Assembly (NCBI RefSeq): GCF_001983105.1
Contig: NZ_MOMC01000036.1
Coordinates: forward strand, 33,466 to 39,379
Direction of reading: 5' to 3'
DNA length: 5,914 nt
Source: Pseudofrankia asymbiotica
Lineage (GTDB): Bacteria; Actinomycetota; Actinomycetes; Frankiales; Frankiaceae
Below are positions 5,589 to 5,914 of this stretch, piece after piece (position 1 is the stretch's first letter; each line of letters opens with the position of its first letter). The notes under the pieces were generated by a model, which worked only from the letters and a program-made list of their open reading frames with translations, had not been told where the DNA came from and did no database searches. The translations under genes were made by a program, and so were the position numbers.

Positions 5589-5914
5589 CAGGCAGCGCCG
5601 CGGCCGGGCACGGCGGCGGCGGACCGCACCGACGACACGACCCGGTCGACGTCGTCCTCGGTCATCTGGTGGAAGAGCGGAAGGATCACGGTCCGGGTCG
5701 TGAGCCGGTCGGTGACCGGCAGGTCGAACGGGCCGCCGGCGGCGTAGGCCGGTTCACGGTGCGCGGCCATGATCCCCCGGCGCGCCGAGATCCCGTCCCG
5801 CAGCAGCCACTCGAGCAGCTCGTTGCGGGTCAGGGGGAACTCGTCGGCCAGCTCCACCCAGAACGACTGGTAGTTGGTGGTTCCGTACGGCGGGTCGGCG
5901 CACACCCGCAGGCC
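5588..5914 (-). CDS. DegT/DnrJ/EryC1/StrS-family aminotransferase, C-terminal part (gene runs off the right edge)
   Basis: The last 108 residues of a PLP-dependent sugar aminotransferase are visible; the open frame continues through position 5914, so the true start and the catalytic lysine are outside the window. Visible family features are GTTNYQSFWVEL (the substrate-domain strand), the helix LTRNELLEWLLRDGISARRG, the IMAAHREPAY segment, and the C-terminal LPLFHQMTEDDVDRVV, which matches the usual LPL-(Y/F)-x-x-(M/L) ending. A GTG at 5905-5903 is in frame but cannot be the real start, since it lies within the conserved C-terminal domain. The sequence is clearly different from the neighbouring complete aminotransferase, so this is a second enzyme, not a recent duplicate. 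Its stop is 13 nt before the next gene, so it belongs to the same operon. Confidence 0.87.
   Translation of the reverse strand, partial: GLRVCADPPYGTTNYQSFWVELADEFPLTRNELLEWLLRDGISARRGIMAAHREPAYAAGGPFDLPVTDRLTTRTVILPLFHQMTEDDVDRVVSSVRSAAAVPGRGAA

Noticed and set aside
4102..5703. Plus-strand open frame of 533 codons opposite the acetyltransferase and aminotransferase
   Set aside because: It runs antisense to two genes with clear catalytic motifs, and its translation is low-complexity Arg/Gly/Val/Asp-rich.

Overview
The window is very GC-rich, with almost every third codon position G or C. It uses GTG as well as ATG starts and has purine-rich ribosome sites, which points to a high-GC actinomycete. 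A Frankia-like or related filamentous actinobacterium would fit, but the sequence alone does not fix the genus. It is part of a surface-polysaccharide (cell-envelope or exopolysaccharide) biosynthesis locus.

Layout. Positions 1-132 are a short non-coding leader rich in direct and inverted repeats, including a 20-bp-arm hairpin. A plus-strand family-4 (GT-B) glycosyltransferase follows (133-1383). It converges on a minus-strand operon across a 61-bp junction that holds a small triple repeat. Read in its own direction (right to left), the operon holds: the C-terminal end of a DegT/DnrJ/EryC1/StrS aminotransferase that runs off the right edge (5588-5914); a second, complete DegT-family aminotransferase (4423-5574); a left-handed beta-helix sugar N-acetyltransferase with a cysteine-rich C-terminus (3783-4433); and a Wzx-type flippase (1445-3790). 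The four genes are separated by 13 nt or overlap by 11 and 8 nt, so they look co-transcribed and translationally coupled.

How they work together (inference from families). The aminotransferases convert nucleotide-linked keto-sugars to amino-sugars. The beta-helix enzyme acetylates one such amino group, probably at C3, giving an acetamido sugar of the WlbB/WbpD or FdtC/QdtC type. Glycosyltransferases, perhaps including the convergent one, build the lipid-linked glycan, and the flippase moves it across the membrane.

The most unusual element is the flippase's roughly 300-residue, low-complexity N-terminal extension. It carries five scattered copies of an acidic-x-Thr-x-x-aliphatic motif that looks like a Ser/Thr-kinase / FHA-domain recognition array. 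This suggests that export is controlled by phosphorylation, as known for the MurJ-like MviN of mycobacteria. In addition, the flippase start codon lies inside a perfect 9-bp hairpin formed by the last codons of the acetyltransferase gene, a layout expected for strict translational coupling.
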